Shown here: piece after piece, positions 55,117 to 64,000 of the stretch
Layout: each line of letters starts with the position of its first letter
How positions within the stretch are numbered: position 1 is the first letter of the stretch
Assembly (NCBI RefSeq): GCF_026914185.1
Contig: NC_070567.1
Location: 1,633,501 to 1,697,500 of the forward strand
Direction: 5' to 3'
DNA from: Puccinia triticina
Taxonomy: Eukaryota > Basidiomycota > Pucciniomycetes > Pucciniales > Pucciniaceae
Length of the DNA: 64,000 bases
The notes under the pieces: generated by a model
The model's database searches: none
Seen by the model: the letters and a program-made list of their open reading frames with translations, nothing else
What the model was told of the DNA's origin: nothing
Position numbers and translations under genes: made by a program

Positions 55117-55977
55117 TGTCTGCGGCATAGGTTTAAGCAGAACTGTGGCTACTCTGTTCCAATCTATGGCTAGAGATAATCCGGAGACTATATGACCTAA
55201 AGCCTTGAGTTCTTGAAAACCAAAATAACATTTCTTGATTGACATTTTCAAGCCTGCTGTGATAGCTGTACGGAGGACCAGACTTATTTTTTCTAAATGA
55301 TCCTCCCAGTTGGTAGAATATATGATAATGTCATCTATGTATATCATCATCCAACTTGGCCTAATAAAGGATTCAAATATTGTGTCCATCATACGCTGGA
55401 AGTGCGAAGGAGCATTTTTGATACCAAATGGCATTCTCAAATATTCATAAACTCCTAGGTGACAGATTATACGCATAAATTGTCTGCTTTCTTCCTTAAT
55501 GGGTATTTGATGGAATCCTTTAAGCACATCCATTGTGGTAATGTATTTAGCTTTTGGCAAATTATGTAGTGAATGATCTATCCTTGGGATAGGATAATTT
55601 TCTGCCTTGGTGTAATTATTGAGGGCTTGGAAGTCTCCTACCATACGGGACTTTTTGTTATGCCATGCTATAATCACTGGCGTAGTTATTTCCACTTGTC
55701 CATTGTGGCCTACTTTCCTCAGAAACTTAAGCTCTAATAGTTCTTTGATGTGAATTTCTAGAGCTTCGCGAGACTTGGGGCTCGAGGGATATGCTGCTCT
55801 CCTTAACGCAGGAGGGTAAGGGGGTTGACATGTAAGTTCTATCTCAATATCGTGTCCTGAGATATTCCCTATGGGTTCTTCTTTTGTGCAGAAAGCTTCT
55901 TCATGCTCAAAGCAGACTTTTAACACAGCTGATTGTTGCTCCGCAGTCAAGTTACTACTTATGGCAGCTTGAGACAT
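55117..55977 (-). pseudogene. Element B reverse transcriptase
   Basis: Begins MSQAAISSN immediately after an in-frame TAG (55980-55978) that ends gag-protease. It has the RT core through [26 protein letters not shown] and catalytic [11 protein letters not shown]. Interrupted at its 3' side by the MITE at 54931-55116. Confidence 0.88.
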
Positions 55978-58146
55978 CTAATCTTGTCTGAATTTGTTCA
56001 ATTCCTTATTCTCATGGTCTCTTCCCGGAGGGTCCTGAAAGCTGATTTTACATATCTCAAACTTTTGTTTCCAATCACCACCTATTGTGTAATATCTGTT
56101 TTTGCTTTGAATTACATCTATTCCATACAAGCAGAATGCATCATTTCCTATAATGAGGTAATCACACACAGCATCTTCTAGGACTACAAATTCTACGTGT
56201 AATCTCAAAGATCCTTTTGTATGTGGGAAGATAAGAGGTAGTTTGACTATCCCTATTGGCTTAAGGGTTGAGTTACAACTGCTAAATTTAGCTTTTGGTG
56301 TGAAGAGGAGGTTATTCTTCCATTCAGGGTAACAAGAGTCTAGTAGATTAGTACCAGTGCAAGAACAGAATGCTCCAACATCTAAAAGAGCTTGAACTTC
56401 TCTCCCGTCAAAGATAACTGTTGTATAGCTAGTTTTTCCCAGAGTATAACTCATGCCTTCTTTGGGCTTATTTGTCATCAGTTTTGCATCTGATACATGA
56501 CCAATTCCTAGTGAAGAGTTCCATCTCTGTGGCAAGTTGGACTCTCCTTGGATTACAGTAATATGCAAGGGATCACCCAGATCAGCTTGTATTACATTGC
56601 ATTTGGCATTAATTTCAGGTTCATCCCCACAATCTCCCAGTTCAGGTTCCATACTGAAAATGTCAAATTGAGAGCCCGTATCAGATAAATCATCTTCATC
56701 CAACTCTACTTTGATATTGTTGATGCGTTTACAGGGTTTAGGGCAATCAGGTCTCTTATGGCTTTTCTCCCCGCAATTGTAGCACTCAATACCAGCTGTT
56801 TTTCTAGGAGGCATTTCTGTACTCTTTTTGTCTGCGGCCGTGTTCTCTCTAGAAGACAGATTACGCCTTTCTTCATACTTTTTGGGTCTCTTGTCTAATT
56901 TCTTGGCCACAATAATTATTTCTATGGTAGCTACTAATTCGGACAAGTCAACGTCGGCATCTTTCAATCTGCACATTACATCATGTTCTAGATTATTAGG
57001 GCACTTTTTGAGAATTTTCTTAGTGACAAATTTCTGAGAGGGTTGGTTGTAGATGCAGTCATTCCTTTTCTTCTGACTCAGACACCATTTGTATGGATCA
57101 TCTTTGGTAGGATCAAAGAAATCATTCTCATACGTGGCTAGCATTTTATCCTCCCAGACATCTGTAGATGTACCAAACTGTTTGTGAATCAGTTTTTTCC
57201 ACTCTTCCCAGCTTATTTTTCCGACAGATTTCTTTTTTCTGACGAACCAGTCTAAAGCTACTCCTTCAAACAACCTTGGTAATCTGGAGGTTACTACTTC
57301 ATCAGTAGCTTCGTAACACTCAAGGAGGTGATCTACATAATCTATGAAGTAGATATGATCATATTCTCCTTCTCCAGAGAATTTGGGCAATTCTTTCATT
57401 GGCCGCATTAGTTTGCATTTGGTTACTGCGTCTAAACTATTCAAAAAAGAAGTGGTCTTTCTAGGTTGTTCTTGGTACGGTTGAGAATCACTGGCAGCAT
57501 TTTGGCGGGGCGGAGCAGTTGGTTCTTCTTCTTTGGGAGGTAGAGGTCTCTCTTGGTGTTGAAACACTCTGCTTCTGGTGTTTAACAGAGGATTGTTGTA
57601 GATGAATTCCTCCGTCTGAGAAGTTTCAGGGTTACGATTCAGGTGCGGGGGAGTTTGTATTCCCGCTACATTTTGTTTAAGAGTTTTTATCTCTTGTGTC
57701 AGGGAGCTAATTTGCTCTGCAGTAGAGATATTGATTTTATTCATCATCTCTTTTATGTTATCCTCTTGATGACTAACTAAATCTATCAATATTTGTAACT
57801 GGGTGGATTGGTGGTCTTCACGCTCTCTGTTTCCTTTGATAACCTCAGTTTTCAAAGTGGTTAACAATTGACTTTTAAAGTCTGCAATACCAATATCAAT
57901 ATCAGTAAGTTTGTCTTGCAGACTCTGATTGATCTCAGCCTGATTTTCTATGTTTGTTGATATCTCACTGATGTTTTTCTTAATTTCTCCAATGTCATGG
58001 AGAAACTCAGGAATTTTAACAAAGTGTTCTTGAGACATTTTTATTGCTTGGCTAACAGCAGACTCAAGGGTGTTAATAATAGAAGTATGACATTCCACAA
58101 TTTTAGAGTTTGTAAATTTATATTGGTTACTAGAGTTACTATGTAA
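55978..58146 (-). pseudogene. Element B gag-protease, 3' part
   Basis: Open from the MITE junction to a TAG. It has a helical region with many Ile/Glu, a gag domain, the zinc knuckle CYNCGEKSHKRPDC near 56760, and a protease-like domain whose active site reads LLDVGAFCS; the Ser/Thr normally after the catalytic Asp is Val. Upstream gag sequence lies beyond the MITE at 58352-58710. Confidence 0.82.
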
Positions 58147-58149
58147 AAA

Positions 58150-58346
58150 GGGTGTTCAAAGTTGACTTGCATAAAATCATAACACCACAAAATCATAAAA
58201 TTCTAAACTGAAAAAAATATGTACCACCCAAACACTCAAATTACAGCAACATTTCTAGAATGGTACATATGAAATCATCACTTGAAAGTTTTATGATTTT
58301 ATGATTTTATGTATTGAAAATTTTATGATTTCAACTTTGAACACCT
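58150..58346. mobile_element. MITE copy 3, inserted in element B gag
   Basis: About 200 bp between GGTGTTCAAAGTTGA and its complement, with inner TTTATGATTTTATGAT arms. It interrupts the element B gag frame (upstream part reads ..YGNLST, downstream part resumes HSNSSNQYK). More diverged than copy 2; exact ends and duplication are unclear. Confidence 0.65.
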
Positions 58347-58351
58347 TAAAA

Positions 58352-58985
58352 GTAGACAAGTTTCCATACAAATTATCAAACATGTGGAAAATGAAATCTC
58401 TATCTAAATCTGATTGTAGGCTTGTTCCAAGGTGTTTGCTGCCTTCATGACTTGAGCCCATCTGCCGCGGTCTCTGCAGAGATTGTTGGATTGATGGCTG
58501 GGAGGAGTCTTTTGTTTTCTCGAATTCTTCACCAGAGGGTTGATTTGCTTCATCACCGTCCAGGGATTCCACCCGTTGACCAAGGATTCTAGCTCTGGTC
58601 AAGTTAGATGTCTCTGAGCCGCTTTTTGAGTCTCCTGCGCTTTGCGCAGTGCGGCTAGGAACTCCTCTTTTGGAACCCTGCGCGCTTGGAGGGCTACGCA
58701 CTTTTTCCAATTCAATCTGTGAGTGTACACTAGATCCTTGATTAATTGGATCTGTTCCTCCTCCAACTCTTTGGGAGTCTTTTTCGTAGCTCGGGCTTTC
58801 GAAGTGCTTGGAGCGGGGGTCTTCTTCTTGAACCGAAGCGGGATAGTTACCTCCGAGGAAACAAGGATAACCTGAAGGGAAGCATAGAACATTCTACTTC
58901 TATAGGATGAAACAGCCATGTGGTCAGAGTAGTGGGTCAAGGAGTCACATGATGGTGTTGTAAGAGCTCGCTTGGAGCTCTTCAC
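58352..58985 (-). pseudogene. Element B gag 5' region
   Basis: Two overlapping frames: 58985-58599 (Lys-rich, contains RFKKKTPAPSTSKARATKK and RRVPKEEFLAALRKAQ) and 58710-58352 (contains TRARILGQRVESLDGDE). The basic first part resembles the leader frame of element A in composition. The two are probably joined by splicing or separated by a frameshift. No domain is recognised. Confidence 0.5.
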
Positions 58986-59849
58986 TAACCTCGGTCAAAA
59001 GCGCTGGTGGGACGGAGCAGGAATGCTCTAGAGGTTCTAGAACCAACGGTCGGGCTGTATTGCAGAGGCTAGCCCGGTCAGAGAGGAAGGTTGGGTCTCT
59101 CTATTAGTCTATGTACACACAGTCTCCCCAGAAGGGAGAGAAGGGGAACAAGTGAGAGAAGGAAAGGAGAAATGGCTTACCTAGCCCGGCCAGAGAGGAA
59201 GGTTGGGTCTCTGCTGGACTAGGAGGGTGTGGGGAGCGGCGTTGACTATAGTCCCCTCACGTGACATGGCCCGTATGGCCTTGTGAACCCCACGAGCCGC
59301 GCGGGGCTTCACAGTCTCCCCCCCTATAGTAAGAGAGGAGTGAGAAAAAAAAACGGGACCGAGGGAGTGACAACAGGGGGAAAAGGACATGAGCAGGGAT
59401 ATCATGGGGGAAAAGAAACAAGGGTGGTTGGTGTGGTGGGACTGATGGGACGCGGGAGCTGAGCCACTGTTTCTCTTGTCAGCTATTTCTGTTGCTGATT
59501 TACTTGTCATCTTCATTCCCGTCTGATCCGGAATGTGGGGTTGGCGTGTATTGATCTGCTCTGAGTGTGTGTTTGATTTGGTTGATCTCCCACCAATGCG
59601 TGGGGGCGGGAAAAACCCCCGGGCTGACTTGACAATCCGCTCTGAGGTGAGGTTCCTCTTCAGCACTGTTGTGAGCCAGCGGCGTAAGCAAGCAGCCGGT
59701 CTGAAGTATTAGAACCGGTCTAGGTGAGGAGGTACCCACCCATACATCCCAACTGCGTCAAGTGTGAGTGCCTCCTCAACCGTGCTGGCGCAGAATTTTG
59801 GAATCCCCGGGCCGTCGTCCAATCGTTGCTCAATTTGCTAGCTCTTGAT
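58986..59849. other. Junction region between elements B and E
   Basis: No gene. A direct repeat of about 32 bp (TAGCCCGGTCAGAGAGGAAG type) occurs at about 59071 and 59182. A 32-bp hairpin lies at 59282-59313 (TGTGAA..CCCC / GGGG..TTCACA). Probably leader or LTR debris; no matching LTR for B was found. Confidence 0.4.
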
Positions 59850-61482
59850 TTCTGCAAGAGCAAAACATTCCCCATGGTCAAAGTTCCCGGTGAACAAGTC
59901 GGCGGCCTCGTCTTCCAGAGTGTCTCCACTTGAGAACTCAGCTGCTGCCACGGTTGCCGCTCTCCCCATCCGGCCCGCTGGCGGTTGCGTGGGCCTTCCC
60001 GGCCCCGGTCCCGTCGGGCCTAGGGCCTTAGGTCAACAATAGTCTGCAGGTTTAGGTGGAGTCACAAAATCGGCCGGAATCTCGATGAAGGATTGATCAA
60101 TGGGGTTTGTGCATGCCCTCGGCGAACTGCCGCACCTGGTCTTGCAGAAATGACATCCGCCTAGTGAGTCAAGGTAGGAATAGATCCGCCACACGGTGTC
60201 CTCCCTTGGGTTTCCGACTGGTTGCGTGGTCGTCGTGGGAGGAGGGCGGCCCCGGGGCGCGGTATGCTTCGGGAGTGAATCCAAAAACCCGCTGACAGCC
60301 ATTTCGAAATCCCCATAGACGAAAGGGGACGCCGACAGAACCCTGAAGTTCCTCACCATGTGCTTGAGGTCGTCGGTCATGCCATACACTACCATCCTTG
60401 CCAGTCAATGGTTGTCCATGGCTGATGGGTTGAGTGCCGGGGGTTTGTCCAAGTTGAACATCCGCTGGAGGGTCCTCGCCCAAATGCTGTAATCAAGGAA
60501 AGGTTCATTTTCTCCCATCTTAAGCTTGACTAGCTGTTTGTCAAGGGATTCACGCCAGTCTGGCGGGATCGCCACTTTGAATTTGTCCCAGGTTTTGCCT
60601 ATGTATGATTCCACTTTGTTGGCGTAAAAAGAGACGAGGTTGGTTGCATCAATTAGACCCCCTACCACTCTCATCTTCCCCACATCTGTCGTGATTCCCT
60701 TGGTGGAGAATAAGATTTGGACGCCGTGCATCCAGCGCAAAAATGGTTCAATGGCTTGCGCAGGTCCCGAGAAACGGGGCCCGTCGGACCCGACTGAGCT
60801 CGACTTCCACTGATCTTGGGGGGCCCAGCTGGGCCGGGGTTGGTTGGCGGGCGTTGTTGAGAAGGGCTAGCGTGGCTTGCTCCAGACGGTCTGCTCAAGC
60901 TGTTGCTTCCTGCTCGTTCCGCGCGAACTGGGCCGCCGTGGTCTCACGTTCTTGGCGGGCTGCTTCCCTGTTGATTTTTGCTTGTTTGACCAGAGCAAGG
61001 TGCGCATCGACCAGCATCTTCAGGTAATTCAGGGTTTTTTGTTGATCCCCCTGGACCTGGGTTTGCTGTGCCATCGCGTCGTCGGTGCCGCTCCTGTGAG
61101 AGTGTTTGGACGACGATCGCGAGTGAGTAGACTTCAAGGAGGAAGACGCCGGCGGGGGCAGTGGAGACAGGGCGTTAGATGGGCCCGTAGCCTTGCTCGA
61201 AGACGGCGTTGTGTTGTCGACCGTGGTTGGTATGGGGGGCTGAGGGGAGGGAGTGATCGCGGGGGTCTGGGTTGTTGGAGGGGTCACTTGAATCGCCGGT
61301 TTGCTTGTACTCTCCGAGGGGGAGGAGTCGTCCGACCGGGTGTTGTCCTGATGATAGCTTGTTAGATTGTTTGAAGCTAGTTGAGCCTGGCGCTTTTTCT
61401 CGGCGTTGGCCGCTTGGATGATGGCTTCGGGGTTGGTGGGTTGAAGGACGTCTTCTGGGGCCGTATTACGCCTGGTTGACAT
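59850..61482 (-). pseudogene. Element E: decayed gypsy-type gag
   Basis: Minus-strand gag remnant. MSTRRNTAPEDVLQPTNPEA at 61482 opens a Ser/Pro-rich N-part with a coiled end (NYLKMLVDAHLALVKQAKIN). The capsid-like domain follows in another frame (VESYIGKTWDKFKVAIPPDW, LDYSIWARTLQRMFN; 60740-60405), then YLDSLGGCHFCKTRCGS (60395-60033) and a degraded C-part (PPAGRMGRAATVAAAE) near 59950. At least three stops or frameshifts separate these parts. No pol or LTR is present, so it is a truncated relic. Confidence 0.7.
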
Positions 61483-61689
61483 GTATAGGCCGTCGAAGGA
61501 GAACGTGGGAGGAGGAGGGCGGCGGAAAGCGGATGACGATGTTGGTGGGGCAGACGGACGGTGATGTTTTGTTTTGAGATGCTTGAAGGGCTGGCTGGAG
61601 ACCAAGGGCGTGGTGGAGGCGAACTTATTGCCATACCAACGATTGGCGGAGAGCTGGTTGTGAGCAACAGTTACAATTTTTGGGAGTGC

Positions 61690-62310
61690 ATGGGTCACTC
61701 CAATTTTTTTGGAGTGCACACTAATGCACACCAAAAATGGTGTGCATGTGGTATTTCTTTAAGGCTGACCCAAAAACAATCATCAATTTCCCCATAGCCA
61801 TCAGGATGGCCGTTCCTCTGGGTTTAACTCGCTCCCAGTGCTTCTGGATTTCGGCGAGAGCTTCCTTCGTCTGGGCAACAAACTTCGGATCGGCATTGGC
61901 CAGCTGGCCTGCCACGGTTCGCATGTACATCTGGTGCTCGAGCCGGATAGCTCGTTCGGCCGGGGGTTTTCCAGCCGTGGGAGCAATTCCCTTGGACCCA
62001 CTGGTCTCAATCTCTAGTTCGCTTTCCTCCTTGTCATCGCCGCTGGGGCTCTCGTAGAACAGCTTACATGCGTCCGCCTGTGAGTCCGGAGGTTGCGAGG
62101 GCATCAGCATTGATTCCTGTGGCTGGTGGTTGCCCTGTCGCGGCACCCTCCCGTTCCCACGCGCGTGGGTGAGGGTGAAGAAATCATTGGTTGCTTGCTG
62201 GTCCTGCATTGTCTGGTGATTGGCGGCTGGATGGTGGCCGAGGGCAAATGGAAAGGCCGATTGGTCAGTTGGATACGGCAAAAAAAGGGGGGGGGGGGGG
62301 GTCGATCACT
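61690..62310 (-). other. Open frame of unknown origin upstream of element E
   Basis: A 186-codon minus-strand frame (62281-61721) starting MPYPTDQSAFPFALGHH, acidic in the middle (GDDKEESELEIE) and helical toward the end (VAQTKEALAEIQKHWERV, ILMAMGKLMIVFGSALKK). It ends in a small hairpin (TGCACACCA AAAA TGGTGTGCA) at about 61724-61746. No family is recognised; it is probably a transposon-associated product. Confidence 0.3.
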
Positions 62311-62727
62311 TACTGGTAGGGGCTGAAAAGCTTTTTAGGCGTGCGGCTGCAACTTGACGGGTTGATTGGCGGCTGGATGGCGGCCAAGGGCAAAAGGAAA
62401 GCCCGATGGTCAGTTGGTTGGGCAAAAAAAGGGGGGGGGGAGGGTGAAGACTCACCGGTAGCGGTAGCGGTAGCGGTAGCGGGGAAATGAAAATCTGGCG
62501 TGCTGCTGCTGCTGGGTTGCTGGCTGGGTTGCTGGCTGGGTTGCTGGCTGGGTTGCTGGCTGGGTTGCTGGCTGGGGGGCTGGCTGGGGGGCTGGCTGGG
62601 GGGCTGGCTGGGGGGCTGGCTGGGGGGCTGGCTGGGGGGCTGGCTGGGGGGCTGGCTTGTGGGTGCGAACGGTCGGGCGGGGAGGTGGGGCTGGCTTGTG
62701 GGTGCGAACGGTCGGGCGGGGAGGTGA
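62218..62727. repeat. Cluster of tandem duplications and a 12-bp minisatellite
   Basis: A 55-60 bp block with GATTGGCGGCTGGATGG occurs twice (about 62218-62272, 62360-62416). (GGTAGC)n of about four units follows at 62457-62480. The minisatellite GGTTGCTGGCTG, shifting to GGGGGCTGGCTG, has about 12 units at 62512-62655. A 43-bp unit with GTGGGTGCGAACGGTCGG occurs twice at about 62657-62727. Open frames here encode only Pro/Ser/Gln repeats. Confidence 0.85.
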
Positions 62728-63413
62728 GGGCGAGTTGGGGGGCATTTTTTGTTTGGGGGGAGGGGGGGGGAGTGGGAGGGATGATGGAGGAAGAAGGGGG
62801 AAGGAGGTAGAAGGTTGGGGGTGTTGCAGGTCCGGTCGGCGATGCTTTTTGGTTGGTGTTTGGTTGGTGTTTGGTGGAATATCGGCGAAGGAAACCGCAA
62901 GCTTTCTTGCCTTTGCTGTAAAATTTGTGGAGTATCCAAACCATTTTCAAACAACAGTTGAGTGGCTTGGTGTCAGACGGTGGCTGGGTGGTGGCGGGTG
63001 GTGGCCAGATCTTGGACTGATATGTAAAGAGCCCATCTGGCCACTCTATTTGTCTCCACAGGTGTTTCTGTTTTTGCTGTAATTCCAGCTGGCGGTACAT
63101 CTGCGCTCCTCCTCTGTTGCACTTGCACAGTCAGGCTCCCCATTATGCAGATTGCCATTGGCTATGCTGGGGGCCTTCAACGCCATACTTTTAGACCCAT
63201 CCAATGAGATGGGCTGGAGTGTGAGCCCGGGTGCAGCAGCTATGCTGGTGTTGGGGGGCTAGGTTGCTTGTAGAGATTTTATTTCCAATTTTCAATGTAA
63301 TTGCACCCATCATGCCAGTTCCTCTTGTATTTAATCAGTGGGGAAACCCTTTATTTTTGTTTTTGACTTTATTTTATTGTGAAACCAATTTTTTTTTTGT
63401 AAATTTGGTCAGC
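62728..63413. other. Gene-free interval
   Basis: G-rich purine stretch at 62735-62820, then ordinary sequence. No supported gene. Confidence 0.4.
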
Positions 63414-63418
63414 TGTAG

Positions 63419-63828
63419 GCAACAATGGGAAGTTACGTTATCCATAACAAAAATTAATGGATAACATAACTGAATTGGTGCCGTTATCCTAGTGCTAACG
63501 GCAGTGGTGCTTTAGTTACGTTAATTTTTAATATTTTTTCTTTTTCATTAGACCTGTTACGTTATCCCATGCAATCTGAGGAGGATAACATGCGGATAAC
63601 GCTGGTTTTTTGCCCATTTTAGGGTGCTTTTACGCCAGATAACACGGTTAGCGTGTTATTGGCATTATTTTTTGCGGCATCAAGGTGGAAAGTCCCCTCC
63701 GTTACGTTATCCAAACAAGCGCAGGAACATTTCACCAGATAACAATAACACGTTATCTGTTAACAGTGGGAAGTTACGTTACAAAAATCCCGCTGGATAA
63801 CGTAACGTAAGTAACTTCCCATTGTTGC
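63419..63828. mobile_element. 410-bp terminal-inverted-repeat element
   Basis: Inverted termini GCAACAATGGGAAGTTAC and complement, flanked by the 5-bp target duplication TGTAG (63414-63418, 63829-63833). The interior repeats GTTACGTTATCC or its complement several times (about 63434, 63549, 63701, 63790), suggesting subterminal binding sites. No coding capacity, so it is a MITE; superfamily undetermined. Confidence 0.82.
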
Positions 63829-63833
63829 TGTAG

Positions 63834-64000
63834 CGGAAACCCCTGATTTTTTTTCCACAAAACTGTGGTTTTAATAGACTTGGATAATAATTTTACCTGT
63901 TGGTGAAATAAAAATAGAGGCTGAGAAAGGTTAGAAATCTAACACACCCCCACACAAACAGAGGACAAAAGAGTACAAACTATAATAAAAGTTAAGAGAG
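63834..64000. other. Right edge of window, nothing recognised
   Basis: AT-rich, no supported feature. Confidence 0.4.

Larger units (their letters stand above)
36822..58985 (-). mobile_element. Element B: decayed Ty3/gypsy chromovirus hosting nested insertions
   Basis: A minus-strand element related to A in gene order and sequence. Its parts are 58985-58146 (gag 5' region), 58146-55978 (gag-protease), 55977-55117 and 54930-53645 (RT, RNase H, integrase N-part), 38833-38068 (integrase core) and about 38061-37905 (chromodomain). Insertions: a MITE at about 58150-58346, a MITE at 54931-55116, and element C at 38838-53640. Other lesions: an in-frame TAG between protease and RT, a frameshift before the chromodomain, and a protease active site reading LLDVGA. 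The 5' LTR is missing, so B is truncated or rearranged at its right edge. Confidence 0.85.

Noticed and set aside
62310..63100. Pro/Ser/Gln-repeat protein on the minus strand
   Set aside because: Explained by the GGTTGCTGGCTG minisatellite, with several overlapping frames equally open.

Overview
This is a eukaryotic, almost certainly fungal, window. Genes have short introns of about 40-140 nt with GT..AG ends. The gene set (chitin deacetylase, GT69 CAP59/CMT1-type mannosyltransferase, AreA-like GATA factor, questin-oxidase-like protein, homoaconitase remnant, small secreted protein) plus very heavy Ty3/gypsy content fits a rust fungus or another transposon-rich basidiomycete. That placement is inference; there is no rRNA, tRNA or species marker to fix it.

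Layout. 1-690: 3' part of a questin-oxidase-like (DUF4243) gene. 1292-4122: a complete hAT transposon with 16-bp terminal repeats, 8-bp target duplication and an intact one-intron transposase. 4412-12189: a very GC-rich host gene island with three same-strand genes: chitin deacetylase (5 exons), GT69 mannosyltransferase (6 exons) and GATA factor (5 exons). Their introns carry CA/TG repeats and long C-tracts. 12220-15920: minisatellite, a foldback and near-palindromic repeats. 15916-25394: a young complete chromodomain gypsy element (A) on the minus strand. 25395-31100: a 5-exon secreted-protein gene with one 2-nt frameshift (minus) and a homoaconitase pseudogene. 31100-36820: gene-poor AT-rich DNA with MITEs, an LTR-like block and a hairpin-rich segment.

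36822-58985 is a nested stack. A decayed chromodomain gypsy element (B, minus strand) is interrupted by two related MITEs and, inside its integrase, by a 14.8-kb gypsy element (C, minus strand, 1173-bp LTRs, ACGT target duplication). C is itself interrupted by a 2.2-kb non-autonomous LTR element (D, plus strand, 265-bp LTRs, CATTC target duplication). Between its gag-protease and pol regions C carries an antisense gene with its own TATA box, seven exons whose six introns are all phase 1, and a 397-residue product I do not recognise. This is the most unusual genetic unit here. The LTR of B (36822-37864), and a related segment at 35501-36180, consist largely of successive stem-loops of unrelated sequence.

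59000-64000 holds a decayed gag of another gypsy-like element (E), tandem duplications and minisatellites, and a 410-bp terminal-inverted-repeat element with a 5-bp target duplication.

The host genes point to cell-surface polysaccharide work (deacetylating chitin, adding mannose) and nitrogen-type regulation. The rest is a layered record of transposition in which D is younger than C and C is younger than B. Exon coordinates were derived by hand from splice-site motifs and phase consistency, with no transcript data.
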